The position numbers and the translations under genes were made by a program. Source: Blattamonas nauphoetae (Eukaryota; Preaxostyla; Oxymonadida). Taken from it: a stretch of 64,000 nt of DNA. Below are positions 43,530 through 54,922 of the stretch, piece by piece. Each line of letters starts with the position of its first letter. The first letter of the stretch is position 1. The stretch is taken from positions 62,001-126,000 of the forward strand of contig JARBJD010000023.1 of assembly GCA_033064195.1 (NCBI GenBank), in the 5' to 3' direction. The notes below the pieces were generated by a model. That model saw only the letters and a program-made list of their open reading frames with translations, was not told where the DNA came from and made no database searches.

Positions 43530-45647
43530 TCATTTCTTTGAAGAACTGCGTCGATTCTGGACTTTCCGGACTCGTCCACCGAATTCGAGTGAGTTGACTG
43601 TTTCAGAGACAGAGTCCGCATTTGGACTTATTGAAACGACGATGACAGTTTTCGAATCCCCGCCAAGTGCGTTTTGGAGCAGTTCAGTCAGCTTCGAGTT
43701 TCTGAAGGGGATGAAGCTGGCGTTCTTTGAGAGACTGGACACAACATCGCCAAGTGCGGAGAGAGATTTGTTGATTGATTGAGCTTCTTTCAGACGTTGG
43801 CCTGAAGATTGTGATTTTGCGACCCTTTCAGAGCCAGCGAGATCGACGAACGAGATTGATGAGAACGGGGTGTGCGCTTTGTGCATGTGGATGGTGAAGA
43901 TGGTGTGGGATCGAGATGAATGGGCGTTGAGTCTCGTCTCAGCAACGACCCTGCGTTCTTCTCCTTCGAAAATCAATTCCAGCGCGTCTTCGGCGTTGTC
44001 AACACATTTCTGGACGATGTTTGAGACTTTGCCGCCCAAATGAAGAACACTCACTTTTTCAGTCTCGTCTCCCTCCCGAATCGAATCAAGAAGGTCACAC
44101 ACTTCATTCTGATACAACTCAACAAACGAGCAAGAAAAATCGATTCTGTTTGCACCTCGTTCGGCAGGGGAATTCGCTAAATCGAAGATGTCAAAAACAG
44201 CTCTGACGACAATCCCGCAGTCGTTGAGTGAGGAGAGGTCGCCGAAGAGGGTGTGTGTCTTTCCAGTTCCTGTGGCGCCATAAGCAATGATGGTGGTCGG
44301 CGTGCCATGAACAGAATCCACGACCAGTCCTCGCATCTCTTCGTAGACATCACGTTGCGATGCGGTGGGTGGGAAGACGCGAGAGAAGTGGAATGTTCGG
44401 ACTTTGTTGCGAGTCTCCACGGAGAGCGAAGACGGGGAGAGGAATCTTGTTTTGGAGACGGAATCGGGGTGTTCTAAAGGCCGGCAGCGAATGATGACTC
44501 GCACGTTTCCTTTCATCTCTTCGACTCGGCATAGAACCGCTTCTTTCCTTTCTCGCCAAAGTGTTGTGGCTTGTCTGACGCTCTCCAACTTCAATTGGAG
44601 CAGCTGGGTCTGGAAAAGGAAATAGAGATTCAGAAGATGAAGACAATACATGAATGGCGTTTGTTTCTTCATCGAGTTGTTGTTGGAGAGAGACTCGACT
44701 CATTCCGAATGCCGACGAAGCTGAAGAACTCAACAATTTGGCTGAATCAGCCTGTTCTTGGTTAATCCGAGCAATCTGTTCTGACAGGAGGGCAACACGA
44801 TGTGTCAATTCCTCAACACTTTGTTTCATGAACTCCAGGCCTGGTTTGATTGCTTCGGCCATTTCTTCACTTCGTTCGATTTCTCTTTGTCTCTGACCAT
44901 GATGATTCGCTGCATCATCCAATCTATTGAGATGAGTAAGTTCTTGAAGTAAGTGTTGTCCTTCGTTCTCCCATTGGGCTCGCTCATTCTTCCATTTTGT
45001 GATGAGAGAGTTGACTTCCTCGTTATAGTGTTCATCCAGTGATCTTTTCTCTTCCTCCCATTTTTCTTCATTCTGTTTTTCGAATTGAAGGTCGTTTTCG
45101 AGTTCGAGATGCAGTAAATCCGCCTTTTCGCGCATCTGAAGAATTGTGTGTTGAAGAGCTTTAATCTCGTCTTGATGTTGTTGTAAAGTAGGCTGTGCTC
45201 CCTTGACACAAACTAGAAAACGTCCGTTCGATTTCATGGCATATGGATAAATCAGTTCCGATTCAGGAAGGATGGTTCCGTTTGAGATGAGCATCAAAGC
45301 TAAAGGAGGAGAAAACTTAAATAAATGAAGGATACATGTTGTCTTTGAATTGCTCATTTTGATAATAGATCCTAAAACTTTCTGAACTGTGAGTTTCTGG
45401 AGAGAGAGTGGTGATTTCATCGAGAGACGATATTGTCGCTTATCCCAATCTGTTTCAGCGTAGATACATATCTAAATCCGATTAAAATCAATAATATATG
45501 AGAGAAAATACTGAGAGGGGACCAAATGATTGGTCCATCGCTTTTGATAGTTTAAAATTAGATCAGACCACAAACAAGAAGTTGATCACCATCTTGTGAG
45601 ATATCGAATATTTCATCATGATTTTGCTGAGATTCTTCAAATTTCAT
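43530..45647 (-). CDS. Kinesin-14, C-terminal motor
   Basis: Five exons, 45569-45647, 45512-45540, 45336-45471, 44650-45299 and 43530-44609 (introns of 28, 40, 36 and 40 bases), give 657 residues. The N-terminal part is strand-rich (LLVCAMDQSFG, SLMLISNGTILPE), the middle a coiled coil (residues about 90-220). The motor is C-terminal, opened by the kinesin-14 neck EEMKGNVRVIIRCRP. It has the P-loop GATGTGKT, switch I NAHSSRSH, switch II DLAGSER and ends NSLEFGGRVRKV. Such motors move to microtubule minus ends in spindles. The 28-base first intron is the shortest in the window. Its start lies 32 bases after the PUM3-like stop on the same strand. Confidence 0.92.
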
Positions 45648-45679
45648 CGTGAAATGGATTTTTGGTAAAAAAGAATGTT

Positions 45680-48428
45680 TCAGGACTTTTTCCACTCTTT
45701 CACAACACGAAGGAGGATCTTCATAGGTCCTTGAGCGGTCTCGACAGTGATATTTGGATGTTTCTTCATTTCAGATGTGATGACGGGGCAGACTTGGGCG
45801 GGCAACACATCAGCAAGACCAGTCAGAACATGCACGGATGGATGCATGAGATCGGAGAAGACAGAGAAAGTAAGGGCATGGACGGTGTGAGAGATGGTGG
45901 AGTTCATTGCGTGGAGGATGTGTGCAGCGAAGGACGGGGAGAGATGGATGAGCTGTTTGAGGATCACGCAGGTTGCAGGATGATAGAACGGATCAAAAGA
46001 CAGTTCTCCCGACGCTGATTCTTCCGACTCTTCTTCGTGTTCTTCTCCCTTTTGAGTTTTCTCCTGTTTTGTTGGGAGTTGGTAGTGCTGCTCCTGGATT
46101 TTGCTTCCCTTCTTCTTTTTCGGAGTGGCCTCTGCGTGTCTGAGAACCTCAAACTCTCCGCACACAGCCTCGGCGAGGAGTGGCTCCAGCGTTCTTCTGA
46201 TTTCATCCACGTGTTCGTTGGTCTTATTCTGTTCTTCAGCGAGCCACGTGAAAACCCAAACCAGAGTTTTTTGTCCAACAACCTCGCGTAGGATCTTCTT
46301 CATTCTTTCGAGCATGAGTCCTTCTTCTTTCGGTTTCTCCTCACCGCCAATCACATTGCGAGGGAGGACCGTGATGTCCTTCTCTTCCAATTCCAGCTTT
46401 TCCGATGCGAAGAAGAGGAGGATGGATCGGATGAGCGATAAGGCGATGGCTCGGAGTGCGTTTGTTGAGGATTCAAGTTGGGCTTGGAACACTTGGCCGA
46501 CGATGACTCCAAGTGGTGGGTTCTCTTTAGTTTCTTGGATTTTCTTCGCTTTCTTTTCTTTGGCTTGCTTTCTCCTCTTTCTTTTGCGGATTCCTTCGTC
46601 TTCACTCTCATTCTCTTCTTCCGCGTCCTCATTTTGACCCTTCATCACAAAAAGGTCGGTCTCATCTTCCACTTCTCTGCCCCACAACACATTTCCAAAC
46701 CGGGAATGAAATGACGACATGCCTGCCCATGCACCGTCTCTCGCTGCTCTGTCTTCGCCGTCTTCGTTTTCATCCTCTTCGTCGGATTCAACAACCATTT
46801 CTTCTTCATCGTCCTCGCCGAGACTGGCATGTTCTTCGCTGTCCGACTCGTTGTCCCCTTTCAGCTGCTTGAGCACCCGCTCTCGCTCTTTCTTCTCTTT
46901 GTTCGCAGCCAAGTTCTCGTCGATGTTGTAGTCGGCACCGGCTAGAGGAACAGACATGAGGGTGACGGCCTGTGCACCCAGCTGGCTTCGGATGAGCTGT
47001 TCGACTGTCTGCTCGGTCTTCTGTCGGAATGTGGCGTTGACGAGGACAGTAAGTGTGTTGATGGCATTGGGAGCGGAGAGGAGAGACGGGAGATCGGCAT
47101 CAATCTCGTTCAGGATGAAGTCGAGTTTGTGGAGGGGGATGTTGATGGACGGGAAGGAGAGGTTCAGATGGCATGGCTCCTTGAGGATTGAGAGAAGCAG
47201 GAAAAGGAGGACACGAGAGCCTGGCTTGGACCCGAGGATCTTTGAGACGTACGTGTGCATGCTTTGAAGGAGGTCGAGGACGTGGCTGCGAGGGAGGCGA
47301 AGGTGGAGTGCGTGGAGAGTGATTTGGGCACCGTCCTCGTCGTCCATAATGTGAATCCAACTGCCTCTCATCGACTTGGCCATTTCGCGAGCATGAAGTG
47401 GTGTCGCAAGAGTCATAAAACCTTTCACAGCGAAGATTGAGATCGAACGATGGAGAAGTTCTTTGTTAATCATCGACTCGGCGGCGATTCGGAGAGAGCG
47501 AACAACCATTTGACGGCGATCAGGATGAGCTTGAACGAATTGTTTGACGGTTGGAATTGGCGTGTTTTTGTGCACTCGACCAGTTGAGGGGTCGCCGATG
47601 AGAAGTTGACGTTGGATCGCAAGTTTCTTCTGAATACACCAGAGAAAGCGAAAAAGACAAAGAAATTTATGTTCACGTTGAATGAGAACAAAAAATGGCA
47701 TACTCTTGTTTTTTCATCATAGACAATTTCTTTCTTAGTGATTGGTGTTGCATTTTTCTTGGGTTGATTTTTATCGTCCTTCTTTCGTTTCACAACAACC
47801 TGTTTGGTCACAGTTTTTGTTGTGATCGCATTTTTTCCCAGAGCCAAACCAGATGGAAGGCCTGGTTCCTCACTTGCGAGATGATGTGTCCAGATCTGGG
47901 CTTCAAATGCTAACTGTTGCCGCGATGAACAATGAGATCGATATAGGCTGTCAATCACCAGTGATCCGATTTTATGACGAATGAGGCGGTAGGTGTGTGG
48001 CATCAGCTCGACGATAACAAGATCTTTCTCTGCCCTGCCTCCACAACGGAGAATGGCTGTAATCACGTGAGCACCATAGCGAGATACTGCGAGCTCATGA
48101 AAGTGTTCATGGAGTTCTGCGACAACAGCTTTCCGATGTTGTTCAGTTCCATACTTCACGACAGCTTGAACATATCTTGCAGTCTGGAATTCGGATAAAC
48201 ACGAGAGAACAGGAACAAAATTCAATGTTAAGAAGAGCACACCTCATGTTGTTGACAGCAAGCTGGAATTGTACCTTTCATGAGCGCATAAAGTCGTTGG
48301 GCTCTTCGCTCTCTTGCTGCTTTGTCTTCCTTCTTCCCTGTCAACTTAATCCAATCATTCTTTCCTTCAGTCACGATTCCCTGAATTTTATTCCGATGCT
48401 CTTTCCTTTCTGGAGTTTTGCCCTTCAT
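45680..48428 (-). CDS. PUM3: PUM3/Puf6-like ribosome biogenesis protein
   Basis: Exons 48243-48428, 47704-48183 and 45680-47629 (introns of 59 and 74 bases) give 871 residues. The N-terminus is basic (MKGKTPERKEH). The Pumilio-like repeat array follows: HETARYVQAVVKYGTEQHRKAVVAEL, VSRYGAHVITAILRCG and IRHKIGSLVIDSLY. It then has the CPL-domain stretch and a long acidic insert (residues about 440-530, GEDDEEEMVVESDEED) and a Lys-rich linker. PUM3/Puf6 proteins bind structured RNA in nucleolar 60S assembly. The neighbour Pescadillo on the same strand acts in the same process; co-regulation is inference only. Confidence 0.88.
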
Positions 48429-48455
48429 GATGTGAGAGTCAGTCGGTGGCGGTGC

Positions 48456-48465
48456 GGGCCGGATC
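48456..48465 (-). promoter_or_regulatory. GATCCGGCCC element
   Basis: In coding orientation, 27 bases before the PUM3-like ATG. Confidence 0.4.
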
Positions 48466-48590
48466 GAGTCCTAGCATTATTCGTGCTTTTCACGACAGAA
48501 ATGAATTTCAAACACAATCGTTCACCAATTTTTATTTCCAAATTCTGAAAAATTCATTCAAAATCAGTGAAGTGAATAGTCCAATCGCAG

Positions 48591-50408
48591 TTAATCTTTC
48601 TTTCTCCGCGAAGATTTTGCTTTTTCCTCAAGCTTCTTCTTCTTCTCCTCTTTTTGCTTGTTCCCGTATTGTATCTTGTTCCACAGGTATCGATCTTTCT
48701 TAGACATCGCCATTCTTTGCATGTGAAGACGCTCTTCCGCTTCTGTCATTCCTGTGACGACTTCCTCCCCAAGATCGTCGAATTCCTTCTCCGTCGACTT
48801 CTTCTTCTTGCTCTTTTTCTTTGGTTTCTGAACTTCTTCGCTTTCACTCTCATCAATCGCCATTCTGTCATCTTCATCGATTTCTTCCTCTTCCTCCTCT
48901 TTCTCCTCGTCGCTGTCATCATCCAGCAACATTCCATCCACATCATCATCTGCGCCATCGTGGTCTTCAATTTTCCCTTCAGCGATCTTTTTCTGTTTCT
49001 GCATCCACCCGACTTCCTTTGGCACGTATCCTCCGTCGTCGTCTGAAGTCTTTCCGGCATTTTCTCCGCCAAATGCACTGGTAAACGGTGACACATGAGC
49101 TGGAAGTTTGGATTCAGTTGTGGTCATAATTCGTTTGCCAGATTTGTCTTTCGATTCTTTGAGGTAAATTGGTGCATATTGGGCTGTTGGGAGGAGGACG
49201 CCCGCATTAAGAGAATCAAAGAAGTATTGTGGCTGTACAGACACAATTTGGGGTTGGTGGACAAAGAAAGAGATGATTTCTGGGATCGTCTTTGGTGCTT
49301 CTTTCTTTGCTTCGAGAACTGGCCTGTCAATCACAATGTATGAGATTCCTTTAAATTGGTTTTGATAAGCTTCAGAATTTGTTGTAGAATACAGTTTTTG
49401 ATCCTCTACAACGATTTGACCACCACATGATCTGATCAGGAGAGAGAGTGTGGAAATTGGTGTTTCACGAGAGAGGAATATTCGAGTGTTCGACAATAAT
49501 GTTCCTTTCGGAGGGATTTGAGGGAGATTTTCGATAAAATCATCATTTCCCTCGTCTGCAGCGTTGTCCCGAATCTCTTCACGTTTTTGTGCGATTGTAT
49601 TCTCATATGAAGCAATCATATCATCATCAGTGAGATCGACTGGGGGATATGGGAAGTTGTTCATGGTGTACAGCTTGAATAGAACAAATTTGACGAGTGC
49701 ACTGTGAATGTCGTAGAAAGACGAGAAAACGTGCATATCAACACGAGGATCCGGTGGAATGATAAATCGATGAGGTTCCATCCAAACGATGGGAACACCG
49801 AACAAATCAACTTGAAAATATGTTCCTTTTGCGGTGATGAACGATTTTTGGAGGATTCTTGTTGCGACGACAAATTTCTTCCAATGAATAACAAGATCAG
49901 CACATTGTTTGATAGCAGAAGATTGAACAGGACCATGGGCGTTCATTTCTGCGATGAGAAATACAGTGTTCAGAGCATCACTCAGATCTTTAAGTGCAGC
50001 TTGGAAGGATGGATAACTGAGGAACATGAGAAGAAGAATGAAGAATTAAGATGAATAATTGAAAAAATGATACCGTTCTTTCAGAACAAATGAAATTGGG
50101 ATTTTTGGAGCGATTTTCTTCAGACGGTCAGCGTGTTCCTGATCTCCAGAACGAAGGGTTCGTCGAATCCTCTTAGTGGATATCTTCTTAGCTCGAAGTT
50201 TTTCAAGGACTGGACTTCGTGCCAGGTACTTTATGTCATTGACATGATAATACACCTTGCTTTTGTCCTTCATTGCTTGGTTTGGAACTCGAGGGAATAT
50301 TCCATTTAAAATGCATAACCGCTTGAAGAGTCGATCAGAAACGTGGAGTTTTCGAACGGCTTGTGACCTAGGAATGTATTTCGGTTTCTTCGCCGTGACT
50401 TTTCCCAT
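48591..50408 (-). CDS. PES1: Pescadillo (60S assembly factor)
   Basis: Exons 50074-50408 and 48591-50016 (57-base intron) give 586 residues. The start MGKVTAKKPKYIPRSQAV and KRLCILNGIFPRVP, HVNDIKYLARSPVLEKLR are diagnostic for the Pescadillo N-terminal domain. The splice restores LKERYPSFQAALKDLSDAL. A BRCT domain lies at about residues 290-390 (KGTLLSNTRIFLS, IRSCGGQIVVED). The C-terminus is acidic then Lys/Arg-rich, with two DDDSDEE-like stretches. PES1 joins BOP1 and WDR12 for pre-rRNA processing. The start codon is 84 bases from the divergent tRNA gene. Confidence 0.96.
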
Positions 50409-50492
50409 CTTAGAAAACTGAGGTTGGTTTGATCGAACACCGATGAAACATTGCTCCACATGCAAAGGAGACGATTTTTCCCACTTGTTGAC

Positions 50493-50565
50493 GGCTCTGT
50501 AGTACAATGGATAGTACGCTGCCCTCCGGAGGCAGAGGTTGTGGGTTCAAGTCCCATCAGGGTCG
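50493..50565 (+). tRNA. tRNA-Arg, anticodon CCG
   Basis: 73 bases fold into a standard cloverleaf. Acceptor arms GGCTCTG and CAGGGTC pair (two G-U), the D arm is GTAC-loop-GTAC, and the anticodon arm is CTGCC-CTCCGGA-GGCAG with anticodon CCG. The T arm is GTGGG-TTCAAGT-CCCAT and the discriminator is G. There is no intron and no encoded CCA. It lies between the divergent PES1 and poly(A) polymerase genes. Confidence 0.95.
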
Positions 50566-50576
50566 ATTTTTTTTCT
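50566..50576 (+). terminator. RNA polymerase III terminator
   Basis: A run of eight T directly after the tRNA, as expected for Pol III termination. Confidence 0.8.
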
Positions 50577-50707
50577 ATTTCCAAACACATTCTCTCTCAG
50601 AGACACATGTTTTTGGTTCCTTTATCGATTGGAGTTCTCTTCTCGTGCTTCATTTTTCTTTTTGGAATTCATACGTCGAGAAAATAGTAAGGGTTGTCGT
50701 CTTCGGA

Positions 50708-53700
50708 ATGGAGCCGCTCCAAACGTCCTTTGAGCCTATTGATTCTGGATATACTCCCTTTGATACAACACCACCAAGTGATGATGACAAGGAAAGAACT
50801 AAAGCCCTTGTTTGGCTGCTCTCTGAGGAAAAACAATTCGAAACTCCTGAAGGACAGATCAAACGTGAAACCGCTCTCCAACTTCTTCATTCATTGGCAG
50901 TTGAGTGGGTCCGTGATCTCTTTAGAGCCAAATTTCCAGACCGAGACGAACCAGAGCAGGAGGATTGGGCGTTCCTCGTTCCCTTCGGGTCCTATCGCTA
51001 TGGTGTTGTAACTCCAGAGGATGACATTGACACGATCCTTCTTTGCCCGAGCTATGTTGATCGAACAACTGATTTCTTTGCCAAATTTACTGCTGTCTTA
51101 ACCAATCATCCTCACACCAAATCTGTTGTGCCAATCCCAACAACATTCGTCCCTCATATGAAAATTCATTTTTTTGGGTATTATATGGACATTTTATTTG
51201 CTAATCTTCCCATTGACCATATTCCAAAGGGTTTTGTTCTCCATTTGAGTCCCTTGATCCTTGCATGTGATCCACTCTCACTACGAAGCCTAAACGGATA
51301 TCGTGTTGCTGCCCAACTGCTTCATCTTATTCCAAATTTGGAATCATTTCGATGTTCATTAACATTCATCAAACTTTGGGCACACACTCGCGGGATCTAT
51401 GGAAACATTTTCGGATACCTCGGAGGGATCGCATGGGCAGTACTTACTTCAATGATTTGCATTCTATTCCCAACGGCAGAACCAGGGAAAGTTATCGAAA
51501 TGTTTTTCCAGCTTTATTCAGAATGGGATTGGGCAAGCATGCATGTGTCATTGTTGACGAATGAGAACAATATGAAACTCCGAGAACAGGTTCGCGAAAT
51601 GCAGAGAGTTGGCATTCAAATGCAAGAACAGTACAACAAATCACTCCTTCCGACTCCAGAGCCAATCAACTCAGATTCTGCGTCACCGTCAATTACACCG
51701 CCAGTCACTCGCCAATCGACTCCTACTCTCCCAACTTCGTCTTATTCATCTGTTCCACCTATTGACGTGTCTATGCCGAATATGAATGACGAATGCCTGA
51801 AGATTCTCATCCCAATCTTCCCCACTCTCAATGCCGCACATAACACAACCAGATCAACCACAAATGTCATAAAGGATGAGCTACAACGTGGATATGATAT
51901 CATTAAATCCTTAAAGTCCGAGCCCATCCCACGAGCTTCATCGACAGAAGAAGCGGAATCTGAAGCCTTCCAGACCATCGTGCGGACATATCACAACAGA
52001 GTCTACCACAAGCTGTTGGAAGAGACCAATATGTTTGTGAGATACAAGCGATATATCCGAATTGAGATCTCTTCTGATGATTCGGATGATTTTCGGCGTT
52101 GGGGTGGTTATTGTGCGAGCAGGCTTCGTGCCTTGACTCAAAGTTTGGAGATGCAGATGGGAATTTCCCTTGTCCGAATCCATCCACATCCATTTGATGC
52201 TTCTCTTGTTGAGCCAATCCCTGTTCCAGCCGCAGAAACTCCGCCAGAGACCGATCCCTTCGCGGAATTCGAGGGAAGCCCCACTCCGGAAACAGAAGAG
52301 CTTGTCATCACCAAAACAATACGCGAACAAACGACGGAAGAGAAGACCCCGAAGGCTCAGCCATCTGTCGTGACACATCTGACACAATCGTATTTCATCG
52401 GGTTGTACATTCTGAGCATCACTCAACAGAAGCAACAGCAGGCTGAGCAGTTCAGGAGACAACTGCAGACTTTCAAGACGATGATGAATGAAGCGAATAA
52501 GATGGGAGGAAACGAGAAGAATGAGAGCGAGGGGAATGAAGAGGAGGAGACTGATGTGGGAGGAGACGAAGAGATGGAAGAGGAGGACGTGGACTATCGA
52601 CAGTTCCCAGCCATTCCGGAAGACCAGATCTGCGAGGAAGTCAAAGAAACAGTTCAGGATTGGATCGCCAACGATCTGTGCAACTGGTCGGATTACGATC
52701 AGGACTCGATGTTCATCCGTTTTTCTGTTCTCCGAAAGAACCAGCTGCCTCGATATGTGTTCCACTCGTCGAACGAACACGCTTCTCGGATCAATCCAAT
52801 CGAAGCAAGGACGGTCAGCGTCATCCCGCTTCCCGACTCCAAACCTCTTCTCAGCTCCACACCCCACATGTCACCATCACCCTTCGCATCTGTCGTCCCA
52901 AGGCCATCGTTCGGCCCACCTGGCTTCGGGTATCCGATGCATCCTCAAATGTACGCACCCGGTCCGTATGGACAATGGTCGCCTGTCCAAGCGACGTCAT
53001 TCTCACCGTCACTTCAGTCACCACACCCGATCATGACACCGAACAGGCAACCGTATCTTAACACACCTTATTCTGCTCCGCAGTTGCATCCCATGCACTA
53101 TGGACCGCAGCAGATGCCTGGAATGTATCCAACGTACACGCAACTCCCGCTCACGATGGATCCGACAGATGAGAAAGACAAAACTGGAACGCCAGTTTCG
53201 AACTATCACTTCACTCCCCGACAGAACAAACTCTCTCCAACACCACAGAAGGGACCACCTCTTCAGCAATCGCGAGCTCCAGCACGTATTCATCGAAGAC
53301 GATCAAGAAGCCGTTCGTCGTCGAGATCTCGCTCACGATCACCATCGTCCAGATACAACAGACGATCATCGTCACGATATTCTCCTCGTCGCTCATCACG
53401 TCGATCGACACACAGATCACCGCATCGCAGCTCGAGGGATTATTCTTCCCGACATCGCCGCTATTCTCGTTCTCCATCAAGTGACAGCAGTCGCAGCTCC
53501 AGATACACATCACGCCATTCTCCTTCGAAACGATCTTCCTCACGTCATTCTCCTTCGAGACGATCTTCCTCACATCATCGGTCTCGCCGCGACAGAAGTC
53601 GGAGCAAGGATAGACATCAGGATCGGAAAGACAAGGATCAACATCAGGATCGGAGAGACAAGGAGAGATCGTACGATGACACGAAACGGGAAGATCGACA

Positions 53701-54922
53701 TCGAACGTCGGACAGAGACAGAGACACGAAGACTGAGCGGAACAAGGACACTCCGAAAAAGCCGAGTGAATGGGAGGCAGAGACACCTTTGACAATCACG
53801 ACTGACCATCTCTCTGATAAGCCAACACCACGTCTTGAAACATCGAAGGATCGAAGGAACACCAATCCTCCGAAATCAACTGACAAGCAATTCTCAGCCA
53901 CACACACTGAGATTCGAAAAGATCGACTTGCTCCAACACCTGCAACGAAAGGCACAATTTCATTGAGACCGCCAACCTCACCTCAAATGACGCCTCCTCC
54001 TGAGGAGAGGGCACAGAAGTTTGCGTCACTTCCGACACCTCCCAAACAGATTCCTGTGTCGACTCCAAAACGTGCAGTGATCTCGTTGTCTGGTGCTCGA
54101 TCTGCGACAAAACCCACATTCACTCGTCTCTCGCCTCCTCCGAAGATATCGCCAGCTCCAAAGGCAGTGTCGATGGTGGAGACACCAAAGAAACCGATCC
54201 AATCTGTCACTCCAACTCTGAAAACGTCAGAACAAAAAGCAATTGAACAAAAGGCATTTGAACAAAAAAACATCGAACCAAAAGCAATCGAACAGCCACC
54301 TCTGTCAGTCACATCAACACCACTCCCTCAACATCGATCGACCACTCCTGCACGTGTGAACCCAACCACACCGTCCACATCCACATACACTTCTCTCTCG
54401 TCTTCTCAAAAACCGCTCTTGGTGACCTCATCGAAACCTCTGACAACAACACCACCAAAGCTCATCACAGCAGCATCACCCAAAACTCACACTGTCATTC
54501 CACTGAAGCCAGTCTTGACGCAATCCGATGAACTTGCTACGACTGCCCCTCCACCGAAAATCACCCCCTCTCCATCCAAAACTGTCATTCTCCTCACACC
54601 GCCTCCAAACCCAACACAGGTCCATCCCATTTCTCGAAATTCACGAAACTTTGAAACCACTCCAAAGTCGTCTTTTGTCAAAAAGACAGATGCTTCTCTC
54701 TCTCAATCACAACCATTCATGCGCAGTGAGCCAGCACTGAAGATCGAGCCATCGAAAAGAGAGACGAAGGAGACCCCACTCCACCAATCAGCACCTCTTG
54801 CACTTCTTTCAACAGATTCGAGCCCAACATCATCTCCAGACGGAGATGGGACGCAAAAAGTGATCCGGAAACCAACCCGTTATCAAATCTATGAACCACC
54901 TCATCTGAGAAAGAAGACTTAA
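50708..54922 (+). CDS. Poly(A) polymerase with giant RS-rich tail
   Basis: One exon, 1404 residues from the ATG at 50708. The open frame extends back into the tRNA but without an ATG, so the longer reading is false. The nucleotidyltransferase core has FGSYRYGVVTPEDDIDTILL (FGS helix and catalytic aspartates), HMKIHFFGYYMDILFANL (third Asp region) and CSLTFIKLWAHTRGIYGN. The RNA-binding domain follows to about residue 500. Then come acidic and Pro-rich parts, an RS domain at about 862-1008 (RRRSRSRSSSRSRSRS, RRSSSRYSPRRSS, then RDK/DRD repeats), and a 400-residue Pro/Thr/Lys tail. Canonical poly(A) polymerases have about 550-750 residues with a short Ser/Thr-rich tail. The RS part suggests coupling to splicing factors. 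Confidence 0.93.
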   Translation: MEPLQTSFEPIDSGYTPFDTTPPSDDDKERTKALVWLLSEEKQFETPEGQIKRETALQLLHSLAVEWVRDLFRAKFPDRDEPEQEDWAFLVPFGSYRYGVVTPEDDIDTILLCPSYVDRTTDFFAKFTAVLTNHPHTKSVVPIPTTFVPHMKIHFFGYYMDILFANLPIDHIPKGFVLHLSPLILACDPLSLRSLNGYRVAAQLLHLIPNLESFRCSLTFIKLWAHTRGIYGNIFGYLGGIAWAVLTSMICILFPTAEPGKVIEMFFQLYSEWDWASMHVSLLTNENNMKLREQVREMQRVGIQMQEQYNKSLLPTPEPINSDSASPSITPPVTRQSTPTLPTSSYSSVPPIDVSMPNMNDECLKILIPIFPTLNAAHNTTRSTTNVIKDELQRGYDIIKSLKSEPIPRASSTEEAESEAFQTIVRTYHNRVYHKLLEETNMFVRYKRYIRIEISSDDSDDFRRWGGYCASRLRALTQSLEMQMGISLVRIHPHPFDASLVEPIPVPAAETPPETDPFAEFEGSPTPETEELVITKTIREQTTEEKTPKAQPSVVTHLTQSYFIGLYILSITQQKQQQAEQFRRQLQTFKTMMNEANKMGGNEKNESEGNEEEETDVGGDEEMEEEDVDYRQFPAIPEDQICEEVKETVQDWIANDLCNWSDYDQDSMFIRFSVLRKNQLPRYVFHSSNEHASRINPIEARTVSVIPLPDSKPLLSSTPHMSPSPFASVVPRPSFGPPGFGYPMHPQMYAPGPYGQWSPVQATSFSPSLQSPHPIMTPNRQPYLNTPYSAPQLHPMHYGPQQMPGMYPTYTQLPLTMDPTDEKDKTGTPVSNYHFTPRQNKLSPTPQKGPPLQQSRAPARIHRRRSRSRSSSRSRSRSPSSRYNRRSSSRYSPRRSSRRSTHRSPHRSSRDYSSRHRRYSRSPSSDSSRSSRYTSRHSPSKRSSSRHSPSRRSSSHHRSRRDRSRSKDRHQDRKDKDQHQDRRDKERSYDDTKREDRHRTSDRDRDTKTERNKDTPKKPSEWEAETPLTITTDHLSDKPTPRLETSKDRRNTNPPKSTDKQFSATHTEIRKDRLAPTPATKGTISLRPPTSPQMTPPPEERAQKFASLPTPPKQIPVSTPKRAVISLSGARSATKPTFTRLSPPPKISPAPKAVSMVETPKKPIQSVTPTLKTSEQKAIEQKAFEQKNIEPKAIEQPPLSVTSTPLPQHRSTTPARVNPTTPSTSTYTSLSSSQKPLLVTSSKPLTTTPPKLITAASPKTHTVIPLKPVLTQSDELATTAPPPKITPSPSKTVILLTPPPNPTQVHPISRNSRNFETTPKSSFVKKTDASLSQSQPFMRSEPALKIEPSKRETKETPLHQSAPLALLSTDSSPTSSPDGDGTQKVIRKPTRYQIYEPPHLRKKT

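Noticed and set aside
50507-50707. An open frame running from inside the tRNA-Arg into the poly(A) polymerase gene, suggesting a longer protein.
   Set aside because: It has no ATG before 50708 and overlaps a well-formed tRNA and its T-run; the longer start would be TTG.
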